Assembly (NCBI RefSeq): GCF_029784155.1
Contig: NC_073693.1
Location: 358,623,825 to 358,687,824 of the forward strand
Origin: Uranotaenia lowii
Taxonomy: Eukaryota > Arthropoda > Insecta > Diptera > Culicidae
Direction of reading: 5' to 3'
DNA length: 64,000 bases
The position numbers and the translations under genes are program-made. This document shows, piece by piece, positions 48,059-59,098 of the stretch. Numbering within the stretch: position 1 is the first letter of the stretch; the number at the start of each line of letters is the position of its first letter. The notes beneath the pieces are model-generated. The model worked only from the letters and a program-made list of their open reading frames with translations. It did no database searches and was not told where the DNA came from.

Positions 48059-49089
48059 CCCAGATAACCATTTGGTGGGTATTTCGAATTTGCAACACAA
48101 ATATACGTGCAAATATACGTGTAAACATATCGTATACAATGCAGCAAAACCATTATACAAGTATAATTTTGGAGGCTATATATGTAGGTACACATATTCT
48201 TGATTTGGATTGTATTGAACTACGATTTGTCATGCGATTCATTTACGACTACTTTCTATTTGGAATATACTATGACAATTTACGTCATCTTATAGATGAT
48301 TGAGGTTGTAATCTTGTAGGTTTCGCTCAATATGCGATTGGGAATATCTTTATACCTACGACATTTTTCGTAACAATATGGAAAGTTTGATGACTTATTT
48401 GGTCGTCTTCTGCGACTTGCGATTGCGGCTCTCATTTTCCGTCAGTTGAATAAAAATAATATTATTTCAAAGAAATGCGTTTTTTGCTGCCAAATTAAAG
48501 TCTATATCTTAGAATTTATTATTTGCCTGATTGCTGATTTTTTTCAACGTTCATGAAGTTATTGTGGTACCTGGACTTGATCCCCTGACGATACGATCTG
48601 CAGCTCATGATGATTACTCGACGCTATCTGGAATATATAAATTCAAGGGGATTTGCTTCAAAGGCATTGAACCAAAAGCAAATCGTATATTTCTATAACT
48701 AAAATCTTTTAAATCGTAGAACACGTCATCGATGCTATAAAAATAGACCAGCATATTGAAGCCTCCTTAAATACGATTCCAATCATCGATGTTTTATTAC
48801 ATAAATGATTTTATTGAACTTATTTGTATTCTTTTATGATTGCTAGCAAATACGCTTTACGAAAATCAGACATGCGAATTAATTTGCATAGGTATACGAT
48901 AGCATGCACATTATTAAGATCTAACATCTGTTTGTTTTGATAAAATAAATCGGATTTCATGTTAAAAAAAAATCTTTATTTCGAATTATTTTATGCATAG
49001 CACGACAAAATCTGTCAATCACGGCTGATCATCGTATATCGATCGTTTGACGAATTTTTGCGAAATGTCGTACACGAAGGTCGAGTTCA

Positions 49090-50337
49090 TCGATATATAT
49101 AAAAAGCAATTTCTGTATGTATGTTTGTTTGTTTGTTTGTTTGTTTGTCCTTTATAGACTCAGCCGTCTTAAGGGCTAGAGAGCTGAAATTTGGCATGGA
49201 TGCTCATTAGAACCAGGAAGGATGAAAAATGTTTTTAGATTTTCGGATGACCCCTTCTAAAGGGGGTCGTCCATACAAGACAAATATTGTTCTCGCGATA
49301 TTGACGTTACTTTTCGTCGGATCGTGTTGAAAATTTGCACATGAGTGTTTTGGAAGACGAGTTATCGATTTCAGGTGTTAAATTTTGTGTAAGGGGTCAA
49401 CCAAAGGGGTCGTCCATATTAACTGTTCGCTATTTTTGCGATATTGACGTTATTATACATAGTATTCAGATGAAAATTGGTACACGATAGTTTTGAGTGA
49501 CGTGTAATCGATTTGAGGTATCAAATTCAGTGTAAAGGGCCGGCAGAAGGGGTCGTCCATATTAAATTCTCAGTATCTTAGTGATATTGACGTTTTTATA
49601 CATCGGATTGGGGTGAAAATTTGCACATAGGAGTAATTAGGGACAAACAACTGATTTTACTTATCCAAACTAAAATCAGGGGTCGGTCAAAGGGGTCGTC
49701 CATATTGACGATTCACTGTTAATGCGATATTGTCGTTATTATACATCGGATTCAGACGAAAATTGGTACACGAGAGTTTTGAGAGATGAGCAATGGATTT
49801 CAGGTATTAAATTCAGTGTAAGGGGCCGGCAAAGTGGGTCGTCCATATAAACCTTTCAATATTTTTGCAATATCGTCATTATTTTACATCGGATTGCGAT
49901 GAAAATTTGTACACGGTAGTTTTCAGGGACGATTAACCGTCCATATAAATTAATTTTTCACTGTTTTTAGCCATATTGACGTTATTATACAATGGATTGC
50001 TTTGAAAATTTGCACACGGGAGTTTTGAGGGAAGGGCAATCGATTTCAGTCATCAAAGATTGTATAATAGGGGTTAAGCTCTTTGGCAATAATTGCGTTG
50101 CTATGCAATGATCGAGTCGAAATTTATACACGTGATTTTTGGCACGGTCAAAGGATTTCTGATTCCAAATATAGTAGCAGACGACAGACAAAGTGATCGA
50201 CCAATATTTTTGCAACTATTTCTTAACAATGAATTCAGAAGTGCGTCTGGAAAATGCTTGGCAATTCGCTTTCATACAAACTGTTCATGACATTTTCCAA
50301 GTTGAAAGCGAAACGGAGTTCGTATGGGATCAGCTAG
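49090..50337 (+). mobile_element. Non-autonomous Helitron-like element
   Basis: The 5' end is TC followed by GATATATATAAAAAGCAATT and a (GTTT)n run at about 49120-49148. The 3' end is CAGCTAG. The insertion lies between A (49089) and T (50338) without duplication, as Helitrons do. A weak stem (CGAA...TTCG) lies about 15-25 nt before the 3' end. No Rep/helicase ORF is present. The interior carries a 143-bp tandem repeat. It lies inside the TACGA-rich candidate element. Confidence 0.75.
49263..50060 (+). repeat. 143-bp tandem repeat within the Helitron-like element
   Basis: 'ggggtcgtccatat' occurs at 49263, 49406, 49549, 49692 and 49836, intervals of 143-144 bp, with a shortened unit after 49940. 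Each unit also has 'atattgacgttattatacat', 'cggattnngangaaaatt' and 'gcacannngagttttga'. Confidence 0.85.
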
Positions 50338-50515
50338 TATGTACATAAATACGAGTCCCTCTTCTTGTCGTAATAAAATCATGCAATGCATTTAACTACG
50401 ATAAAGAATATGCATGGGCCGCACATTGTAGTTGCAGATATACGAAAATGAGTTAAAATAACATTCTATACGATATAATCTGTAAAATAAATACGACTTC
50501 TGGTTGAACAATAGC

Positions 50516-50720
50516 CACTGTGGGCTGTGTTTTGTTATTACTATTTGTAATGCAGGGTTGGGTTATGTAACAGAAAAATAAAAGCCTCTGTGGGCTGAGT
50601 TTTTTTGTTACGATGTGTTATGCTCTGTTGTGTAATGTAACAGACAAATCTGACTTCTGTAACTATGGTTTTGTAATGTTATGTTGTGTCATTATGTTTA
50701 GTAAACAAATAATGTGTAAA
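50516..50720. repeat. Two to three diverged tandem units of about 75 bp
   Basis: 'ctgtgggctg(t/a)g' followed by T-rich sequence and 'gttatgtaacagaaaaat'/'taatgtaacagacaaat' occurs at about 50516 and 50586. A third partial unit follows. Confidence 0.5.
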
Positions 50721-51943
50721 TTTATATTGTTATGTTGCGTGAACGTTGCAAGCTTATCACGAAAGACTGTAAAGACAAAGTTTTGTAAAAATTTAAACAT
50801 ATCAGGTGAATTGTTGTTAAGTTGGGCCAAAAAAAGGACCAATCGGAGATCTAATCAATGACTTTTTGGATTAACATCAAATCAAATTTGAAAAAAAATT
50901 AACTGGGTTCAAAAAATGCAATATGAAACAAGAGAATGTTTTTGGCAGACTATTGGGCTATTAAAAATGTGTTTTGAAACGGTAACCGTGTAATTATTCC
51001 AGGGACATTTCATGGGTTTGTTTCAAATGCATGACACCTCTTGGCCTAGGCCTACTTTGATTGTCGTAAAAAGACCAAAATTTCAAATGCCTAGAAATCC
51101 GTGCTTTGTGTACTAGATTTAAGCAAATTTTCCGGCGATTTGGCCTTGATGTGGGATGAAAAACGTCGTAACATTTCAAGGTGTGTAAACACTTTAAAGA
51201 AAGAACTGGGAAAAGTCACACGACCTGTATCACTCAGTGAAGTGTATTTGCCCTTTAGCAGATGCATTTCAATTGTATCCATTGGAATTGTTCAAACTAC
51301 ATATTAGCCATCAATAAAAAAATATCTGGCTTTACATTGTTCTCAATCATTCTAATATAGCTAAAATTGAGCGTGATAACTGAGCGTGTTCTTCTGAAAA
51401 ATACATATCTGGTCCTTGAAGCCAAAGTGGTATAAGTGCATAAATTTTTATTTCGAGAAAACACCATTCAAAATTTTTGTGTTTGATCATTTTCCACATA
51501 TTTTACGAAAAAAAATTATTTTTTTCTCTTATGAAATAGTATGTAAATCAAATTCTAAAAATTCACAAATACAACTGGAAGTCGACTATCCGACCAATTT
51601 TTACATGGTAAATCATTTAAGAAGTCCTAGAGGACCCAGAAAGTGAGCTAAAATTTGGATAAGAGTGAAGAATAATTAAGTAAGAGGATTGTGAGAGTCA
51701 GACTCAATCTGAAAATATGAATGGAGGAAGTGATAAAAAAGGTTAAATTTTTCTGACTGATTCGTCTAGCTGACTTATAAATATGCCCGACTCCATTTTT
51801 ACAAGGTAGAAACGCTGCCCACCGGTAAACAAAATCAAAATTCGGTGGTCAAATCGTGCCCAAAATATTTGGACTGCTTGTGGGGAAATATTTTGAAAAA
51901 TAATTTAATGGACAGCAAAACGAATACTTTTGTGGTTATCTGG

Positions 51944-52362
51944 CAGGTTTCAAACCAAAAACTTTTCGTTGACAAGTCTAGCCTGTATTTCCTGGAGATA
52001 AAAAAGGGGAAAAATTAAAAAAATGATGTCATACTTGGTGAGGTTAACTATCTGTGGAAACTGCAAATTACTCAGTCTTTCATAACGATTGACAGGATGA
52101 ATGGCAAGATATACAAAGAAGACTGCCTTCAAATGTGACCGTTTTCTCTGCGAAGCTCTTCAATAGGTTCCACAAAGTTTATATTCTGTTTAAGTTGGAT
52201 CTAGAATCGTGCTATTAAGCAACAAAACGGTTGTGGAATGATAAATAGTCAAATATGTTGTTTTTGTGCTGAAGGAAAACTATCGGCTAAATTTGTTATA
52301 ACTTCGACCAAATTCAAAATATTAAGTTATTTTAAAGGTCAAGCATCTGGAAACAGCAAACG
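51944..52362. other. No gene seen
   Basis: AT-rich DNA to the left of the ITm transposon; nothing recognised. Confidence 0.5.
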
Positions 52363-52525
52363 TAAAGCATGGATCGCTACAAATCTGGACGCACTATTTA
52401 TTTTACCATAGTGCTCCTAAATGTCGGATCTGGAATGCTTTGGCAGCACTTTGTAGAGGAATGTTTCTTCTACCAGTGCTGAAAATTTCATTACGATTTG
52501 TTTTGTTTCAGAAAAGGTAAACGTG

Positions 52526-53481
52526 ATGGAAGCCGCGAGATGAAATTAAATTTTGAACACCCACGTCAAAAACCCGACGTGGTCGGGTTCAAAAATCGCG
52601 AAATCGTTAAAAATGGTCAAATCAACCGTGTGTAGCGTTCTCAAACGTTTCCGTGAGATGCGTACTATAGATCGGCAGGTTCATACCAAGCGTCATAATG
52701 GAATTAAGGATCGGAAACTGCATTTGAAGGTGTTGAGAACGATCAAGGAAAAGACAGGTTAGTCGGACTATGACATTGCCAAGAAATTCAACGCCGACCG
52801 GTGCACCGTCAGCAGAATTCGTCTACGCGAAGGAATACGATCCTATCGGACCAGTAAGCAACTAAACCGGACATTGAAGCCGAATTTAGTAGCCAAAGGA
52901 CGTGCCCGCAAGTTATACAAGAAAATTCCAACGAAGTTCGACGGATGCATCCTCATGGATGACGAAACGTACGTGAAGGTGGATTTTGGGCAGCTTTCTG
53001 GCCAAAAATTATTAAGCCACTGCAGTGGTGCACTGCACTGGTCATGGTTATGTCCCCGGCAACTTCAAATTCGTTTTTGCTGATAAGTTTGCAAGAAAGT
53101 GTTTGATCTGGCAAGGTATTTGCAGCTGCGGACGAAAAATTCCGGTTTTTGTGAAAAACAAGACCATGGACTCCGAAATTTACAAGAAGGAATTCCTGAA
53201 AAACTTTTTTTTTCGTACATTAGATCTCACAAAGGACTAGTTAAGTTTTCGCCAGATTTGGCAAGCTACCACTAAAGCTAGGAGGTTCTACAGTGGTATT
53301 GGGCCAACGGGTGGATTTTGTCGAAAAGGACATCAACCCACCCAACTGCACTCAATTCCGCCCTATCGAAAAATTTTGGGCAATTGTCAAGCAGAAGATG
53401 AAGAAGAATGGTAGGACGACTCGGGAAGCAACAGAGATGAAGAGATTGTGGAACGAAATGGCCGCTGAGGTCAGCGAATAG
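52526..53481 (+). pseudogene. DD37E transposase pseudogene (ITm family)
   Basis: ATG at 52526 begins MEAAR, then two stops. A helix-turn-helix region follows (NPTWSGSKIAKSLKMVKST, VCSVLKRFRE). The first catalytic Asp lies in ILMDDETYVKVDF. The second is in SPDLASYH and the Glu in NCTQFRPIEKFWAIVKQKM. Allowing for one single-base shift, 37 codons separate the last two, so the signature is DD37E, a group described from mosquitoes. Stops (for example TAG at 52759-52761) and frameshifts near 53000 and 53320 inactivate it. Length (about 318 codons) is near that of intact relatives. Confidence 0.88.
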
Positions 53482-53597
53482 GGTGTTCAAACTATAATGA
53501 GTGATATTCAAACAAAAGTTCGAAAATTCATCAAAACAATATCGGAATAATTTTTTTATTATTTTTCCTTTAAAATGCAATAAAAACCCTACATTTC

Positions 53598-53610
53598 AAG
53601 TACAAAACAT
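53598..53610. repeat. 13-bp target duplication, left copy
   Basis: AAGTACAAAACAT, identical to 61567-61579. It marks the insertion of the ORF1-only retroelement; one or two leading A may belong to the poly(A) tail on the other side. Confidence 0.9.
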
Positions 53611-53644
53611 CAGTTTTCTCTCAGCCTTCGGCTAGATCGGTCGT
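53611..53644 (+). promoter_or_regulatory. Inr plus DPE internal promoter
   Basis: The first bases with the preceding target T read TCAGTT, an initiator with A+1 at 53612. GGTCGT at 53639-53644 lies exactly at +28 to +33 and fits the downstream promoter element consensus RGWYVT. Insect non-LTR elements of the Jockey and I groups are known to use such TATA-less internal promoters. Confidence 0.7.
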
Positions 53645-55026
53645 CTTTTTTGCGTTCTCGAACCTATCCTGAAAGGCTAAAGTTTAGAGCTTATAAATGT
53701 TATCTAAAGTTCGGTGCAAAGCGTCGTGATGAGCCCGTCTCCTGGAGACTACCCGAATCGGACCATACCGGAATGGCTCGACCCTCAGAACCAGCACGGA
53801 CGCCTTCAATACTTGTTTCTGAAAGCCAAAGATGGACATACACTTCCTAATCCGTTTTTGGTTGGGAAATCAATTGAACAACACGCTGGGAAGATCGATG
53901 GTGCGTTTTTCGATCGTATCAGGAAGTGGTACGTTTTAAAGATCCGGAACCAACAACAAAGCCGACAATTGGAAGAAATGAAGCAGCTCATAGATGGAAC
54001 ACCGATAGAAATTGGCACACATCCGAATCTAAATCAACGAAAGTTTGTAGTGCGATGTAGTGAAGTGAACGACATGACCGATGCGGAATTGTTAGCTGAG
54101 CTTTTATCTCAAAAAATCACGGGAGTCCGAAGAATAACAAGGAAAACAGCAGATGGGATAATCGGCACGCCAACTTTAATTTTGACTATAGGGGAACATG
54201 CCCTATTATGCGCCACCTAAGCGAATCGCTGATTTTCTATGTATTCCAAGTACAAATTGTGTTGAAAATGGGTGCAATCGTTGAAGAAAAGTGTTTCCTA
54301 CAGATGCCTATGATATTTTATTGCTCAAATTGCTAAAGTTGCTTCAAAAACTTGATTTTTAAAAACCATATTCAAAGCCACTGAACAAAACTGTTTTGCA
54401 AATACGCGCCGCTGTGTATTCAATATGCGCCTAGCAGCCGAACACACCCGAAAGCAGCCGAAGACCAAAAACACACCAATACTTACAGACACTTTGACTG
54501 AAAAGAAAATCAAAATGGACTAATCAAAATTTTGAAAAAAATGAAAGTAGATTTTTTGGGCTGACTCAACGCTCAAAATATGGTTTTAGACTTTTTGTTC
54601 ATTTTCAATGAAAATTAGCCTTTTTGAAAAATTAATGCTATTTTCAGCCTACTACGATTGGCGCGTTATAACGAGCGCATGGGCCGTGATAGAACATACC
54701 CATAAAAAGCATACCTTCGCGAGTTCAGTATGATTTTTTAGCATAAAATCATAGTTTAGATTCTCCTCTATCGATGTGTCAGAAAATATTGTCTTATTCG
54801 TTCTTCTCTGCTTGGTGACACCTTTTTGAAAGTGTTTTAAAATTTAGATCAAAATGATGAAAAACCTAAATTGTGAAATTATCACGACACAGGGGCATTT
54901 TAAGGAAAAATTCATACTTGCCATGACCAATCATAGCATTTAAAACAAATTGGTAATATTTTGCAGGTTTAAAATGTTTCAGATTCTTCAAAACAAAGGT
55001 GGCGCGTATTAGCCACATGGGGCGTT

Positions 55027-55038
55027 ATATGAACTTTT
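55027..55038. repeat. 12-bp target duplication, left copy
   Basis: ATATGAACTTTT, identical to 60769-60780. The final T residues may be shared with the element tail. Confidence 0.9.
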
Positions 55039-55231
55039 ATTTATTTATTTATTACAAATTGGGATGCTCAGCACAAAAAATTAGGCTATCAGCATCTTGG
55101 TTTACCTAATCTATCTGACCTATCTATACTACCTGAATTTAAAATAAGATATATCTCTAAAACTAAGTTTACATGATCATCATTGTTATAAATTAAAATT
55201 GAATAAACTACTTCTTATAAATCATTAAATT

Positions 55232-58200
55232 TCATATTTTTGTGAAAAGTGATGCGTCTTTCAAATATTTTATAACTGAATCTAACTGCCTATAATCGTT
55301 TCCCAAAGAGTTTTCATCTATATTATATTTGTTTCTTAAATTTTCGTATTTGCTACATTGAAACATGAAGTGATTTACTGTAAGTTGGGTTTGACAAAGT
55401 TCACAAAACGGAGCCAATATTTTTTCGAATAAAAAAGTATGCGTAAGCCTCGTGTGACCTATTCGCAAGCGGGTTATTATTACTGATTCTTTTCTGGATT
55501 TTCGATAAGAAGATGTCCATTCAGATACTGTCGGTTTTAATCGTCTTAGTTTGTTTTCAAGTATGTTCGTCCAGTCATTGTTCCAATTATCAAATACTTG
55601 CTTTTTTGAGTTCGCTATCAAATCATTAGTAGTTGCAACTTTCATCATTTCAACCTCCATCAATGACTCCTTGGCCAAACGATCCGCGGTTTCGTTACCT
55701 ACTATTCCTGTATGCGATGGAACCCAAAAGAAAATAATATTTTGTTGATTTTCCCTAATTGTAGAAATTAATTGATGAATATTTTGAATAATGGGATTAT
55801 CTGAGAAAATATCTTTAATTGCTAGTAACGCACTCATAGAATCTGAAACAATAACATTCGAATTGTGTAAGTTTCCCAATGCAAATTTAACTGCATCCTG
55901 AATTGCTAATAATTCAGCAGTGAATATTGAGGAATTTTTGGAAATTTTGTGTTTTAAAGATATTTCATCACTATGTACTGCGTATCCTGTTGAATGACTA
56001 TTTTTAGAACCGTCTGTATAGATAACATGATTGCCTATGTATTTATTCATTTCATACTCAAAGACTTGTCTGAACACTGATGGAGGCGTAGAGTTCTTTT
56101 TCAATGTGTTCATAGAAAGATCAAACTTCATTTGTTGGTTGTGCCATGGTGCAAACCGATGGAATTTCCTCTTCAAAATATTTGAAACATCTAAGCTGTA
56201 TTCTTGTGCTAATTTAAGAAAACGTAGGCAAAAGGACTCAGGTTTTCTGTTGGACCTTATCTCAGGGATTCGTTTCATCAACCAATGAATAGGATGTTTT
56301 TCTAGTGATAAACTTCGGATTCCGTATGTAATAGTTAACATTTCTCTACGATAATGCAAAGGCTTTATACCTGATTCTGCAAGAAGACTTGGTATTGGGC
56401 TTGTCTGGAAAGCTCCTGTGGACAATCTTACACCCAGATGGTTTATTGAGTCTAACTTTTTGAGTCTGGATTTTGTTGCCCCACTGTATACAACAGAACC
56501 GTAATCTAGTTTGGATAATATAAGAGTTTTGTGGATTGTAAGTAAAGTTTTACGATCAGATCCCCAATTAGTGTTTGATAGAGTTCTCAACAATTTAATG
56601 GATCCTTGAATCTTGGATTTTAATTGAGTTATGTGTTTCTCCCATCTTAATTTTCTATCAAATATCATTCCCAAGAACTTATGGTTTTCAACAAACTCAA
56701 TTCTTTGATTCGACATGTACAAGAGGGGATCAGCACAGCTGCGTTTATTGCAAAAGTGGATAGCTTTAGTTTTAGAGGCTGAGAATCGGAAACCAGTCAT
56801 GTTGCTCCAAGTTTCTAAGCAGTTCAATACTTTTTGTAATTTTTGTTGAATTTCTATCATGGACTTGCCTTTCATCACTGCAACAAAGTCATCCGCGAAC
56901 CCTAGATGTATGACAGAATCTTTAAAACAAGTTTTGATCGAGTTTATTGCTACTAAAAACAAGGTAACACTTAATACCGACCCTTGCGGTACACCATTAT
57001 CTTGTGTATGAGAGCTTGAGAATATATTACCTAAACTCACTTTGAAGGTTCTATCGGTTAAAAAGTTTTGGATAAAACTAAGCATGTTTCCTTGAATACC
57101 CGCTTTATGAAGTGTTTGAAGAATATTATGCCTCCACGTCATGTCATAAGCTTTTTCTAAGTCGAAAAATATGCAGACGGAGTGTTCTTTATTAATAAAC
57201 GCATGTTTAACAAATGATTCTAAGAACGATAGGTTATCTAGAGTATTCCTGTATTTCCTAAATCCTGATTGAAAAGTATCAAAGAAATTTTGAGATTCTA
57301 GATACCAAATTAGTCGCCTATTTATCATTCTTTCGATTATCTTGCATAGACATGAAGTTAATGAAATTGGTCTGTAATGAACAGGATCTAAAGGATTTTT
57401 GTTGGGTTTTTTAATAGGGACTATAATCGAATCACGCCAATTTTCAGGAAACTTTCGCTGTGACCAAATTTGGTTATATAGATCCAAAAGCTTTTTTAAT
57501 GCGATTGTTGGAAGATTTTTTACCATGTCATATTGTATCTCGTCTACTCCTGGTGAGGAACCGTTACATTTTTTTAATGCATGTTCTAGTTCTATCATAG
57601 TAAAAGGTTGGTTTAATGAATCTTGATCAACATTATCAAAACATAGTGCTTCATTTGCTTCACTTATCATTTTATGGTTACGAAAAACACTAGAATAGTT
57701 TTCAGAGCTTGAATTAAACGAAAATGTTTTTGCTAGTTCTTCAGCAATAGCTTTAGTTTCAGTAATAATTTGATTATTGAGTTTTAAAGATGTAATGAAC
57801 TGGGGAGAAAACTTTCCAGAAATTTTTTGGATTTTTGACCAGACCTGTTTTGGAGCTGTTGAAAAAGTTATCGAGGGAATAAAATCTTGCCAACTTTTTT
57901 TCTGTGAAAACCTTATAAGGCGGCGAGTTTTTGCTTTAGCAATTTTGTATGCAGTTAAATTTTCATCAGAAGCAAAATTATTAAATTTTTTAAACGCTTT
58001 CCTCCTGGCTTTAATTGCTGTGGAGATCTCCTTGGTCCACCAAGGTGGCTTAAATTTTTTCAAGGAAGGTGATGTTTTGGGAATAGTGTCTTTAGCTGAG
58101 TCAACAATATCAGAGGTAAAACGAGTCATTTTATCAAGTACGCTTAAATTTTCATTATCAAATTTTAACTTTTCTATCATAAGGTTCTGAAATTCAGGCC

Positions 58201-58954
58201 AGTCTGCAGCAGATGTTATCCATCGGGGCCTACGTGTGATTTGGAGACAGCGAGATAAGGGTTGAATTAGGATCGGGAAATGATCACTCGAGCATAAATC
58301 CGAATGTACTTTCCATGAAAATTGAGTCGAGAGACAGACTGATCCAAAAGTGAGGTCTATTGCCGAAAACGAGTTATGTGCTTGAGAAAAATGTGTGTAA
58401 GTTCCATCATTAAATAAGTTCAGGTTCAGTTCGTGAATGAGATCTTCAATAAGTTTACCCCTAACATCATCATATTGATTGCCCCAAGCTGAGTTTCGAG
58501 CATTAGCATCGGTGAAAACTAGGTATGGAGTTGGTAACTGACGCAATAAATCACGTAAATCGTTTTGGTTAAGATTCATGTCAGGAGGGAGATAAATGTT
58601 GCATATAGTAATTTCTTGTGGATAGAAAATCGTTGCTGCTACCGCTTGGAAATTCGTGTTTAAGTTGAGTTCAACTGAATGGAAATCTTCTCGAACAATT
58701 ACAGCCACGCCTCCGGAAGCGCGCCTATGTAAATTATCATTTACATGATAAATTTTAAATCCTTTAAGTGATGGCTGTTTTGTTTGAATGAAATGAGTTT
58801 CTTGAATGCAAAGGATATAAGGATTGAATTGTGAAATTAGTTTCTTCAACTCTCCAAATTTGCTGTAAAATCCGTTCATGTTCCATTGTATGATGCAATT
58901 ATCCATAAAGAAGGAGAAAAAAAAATTGAAACGAAAAATTATCTGCTGTATCAA
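55232..58954 (-). CDS. I-like ORF2: endonuclease, reverse transcriptase, RNase H
   Basis: This 1240-codon protein nicks target DNA and copies the element RNA there (target-primed reverse transcription). Apurinic-type endonuclease: QWNMNG (23-28), QETHF with Glu52, TDANARNSAWG (148-158) and SSDHFPI (222-228). Reverse transcriptase: YRPISLTS (about 527-534), FFDLEKAYD with Asp598, GVPQGSV (654-660), FADD (686-689). RNase H: YTDGS with Asp981, Glu1014, Asp1038, and HTGIVGNETADRLAK with His1081 and Asp1091. A terminal zinc-type motif C1184-X2-C-X7-H-X4-C1200 follows. All catalytic residues are present. Met17 (about 58906) may be the real start, because the first 16 residues are a Phe/Ile-rich stretch outside the endonuclease. 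It lies 144 nt downstream of ORF1, so translation probably needs reinitiation or internal entry. Confidence 0.95.
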   Translation of the reverse strand: MIQQIIFRFNFFFSFFMDNCIIQWNMNGFYSKFGELKKLISQFNPYILCIQETHFIQTKQPSLKGFKIYHVNDNLHRRASGGVAVIVREDFHSVELNLNTNFQAVAATIFYPQEITICNIYLPPDMNLNQNDLRDLLRQLPTPYLVFTDANARNSAWGNQYDDVRGKLIEDLIHELNLNLFNDGTYTHFSQAHNSFSAIDLTFGSVCLSTQFSWKVHSDLCSSDHFPILIQPLSRCLQITRRPRWITSAADWPEFQNLMIEKLKFDNENLSVLDKMTRFTSDIVDSAKDTIPKTSPSLKKFKPPWWTKEISTAIKARRKAFKKFNNFASDENLTAYKIAKAKTRRLIRFSQKKSWQDFIPSITFSTAPKQVWSKIQKISGKFSPQFITSLKLNNQIITETKAIAEELAKTFSFNSSSENYSSVFRNHKMISEANEALCFDNVDQDSLNQPFTMIELEHALKKCNGSSPGVDEIQYDMVKNLPTIALKKLLDLYNQIWSQRKFPENWRDSIIVPIKKPNKNPLDPVHYRPISLTSCLCKIIERMINRRLIWYLESQNFFDTFQSGFRKYRNTLDNLSFLESFVKHAFINKEHSVCIFFDLEKAYDMTWRHNILQTLHKAGIQGNMLSFIQNFLTDRTFKVSLGNIFSSSHTQDNGVPQGSVLSVTLFLVAINSIKTCFKDSVIHLGFADDFVAVMKGKSMIEIQQKLQKVLNCLETWSNMTGFRFSASKTKAIHFCNKRSCADPLLYMSNQRIEFVENHKFLGMIFDRKLRWEKHITQLKSKIQGSIKLLRTLSNTNWGSDRKTLLTIHKTLILSKLDYGSVVYSGATKSRLKKLDSINHLGVRLSTGAFQTSPIPSLLAESGIKPLHYRREMLTITYGIRSLSLEKHPIHWLMKRIPEIRSNRKPESFCLRFLKLAQEYSLDVSNILKRKFHRFAPWHNQQMKFDLSMNTLKKNSTPPSVFRQVFEYEMNKYIGNHVIYTDGSKNSHSTGYAVHSDEISLKHKISKNSSIFTAELLAIQDAVKFALGNLHNSNVIVSDSMSALLAIKDIFSDNPIIQNIHQLISTIRENQQNIIFFWVPSHTGIVGNETADRLAKESLMEVEMMKVATTNDLIANSKKQVFDNWNNDWTNILENKLRRLKPTVSEWTSSYRKSRKESVIITRLRIGHTRLTHTFLFEKILAPFCELCQTQLTVNHFMFQCSKYENLRNKYNIDENSLGNDYRQLDSVIKYLKDASLFTKI

Positions 58955-59098
58955 GGTCTACTAGAGTTGAAAATCAAAATTATGTCAGAATAGAATACCA
59001 ATTGCTGCATACTCTCATTGCCACTCAGGTGAGAGACCACCTGGGTAGCTATAGGATAGGCAACCGTTGATATTCAATATTCAAAGATCGTTCAAAAA

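Larger units (their letters stand above)
48059..51943. mobile_element. Candidate element with CCAGATAACCA termini
   Basis: The left CCCAGATAACCATTTGGTGG is matched inversely by the right 'cgaatacttttgtggttatctgg'. The left third and the segment after the nested Helitron are unusually rich in TACGA/TCGTA words, a feature of the unit. The right 1.4 kb lacks them, so the right border could be a chance match. Confidence 0.4.

Noticed and set aside
48545..48640. Second tRNA-derived SINE or tRNA on the minus strand
   Set aside because: A box-B-like GGATCAAGTCC is present, but no convincing box A at the right distance and no cloverleaf.
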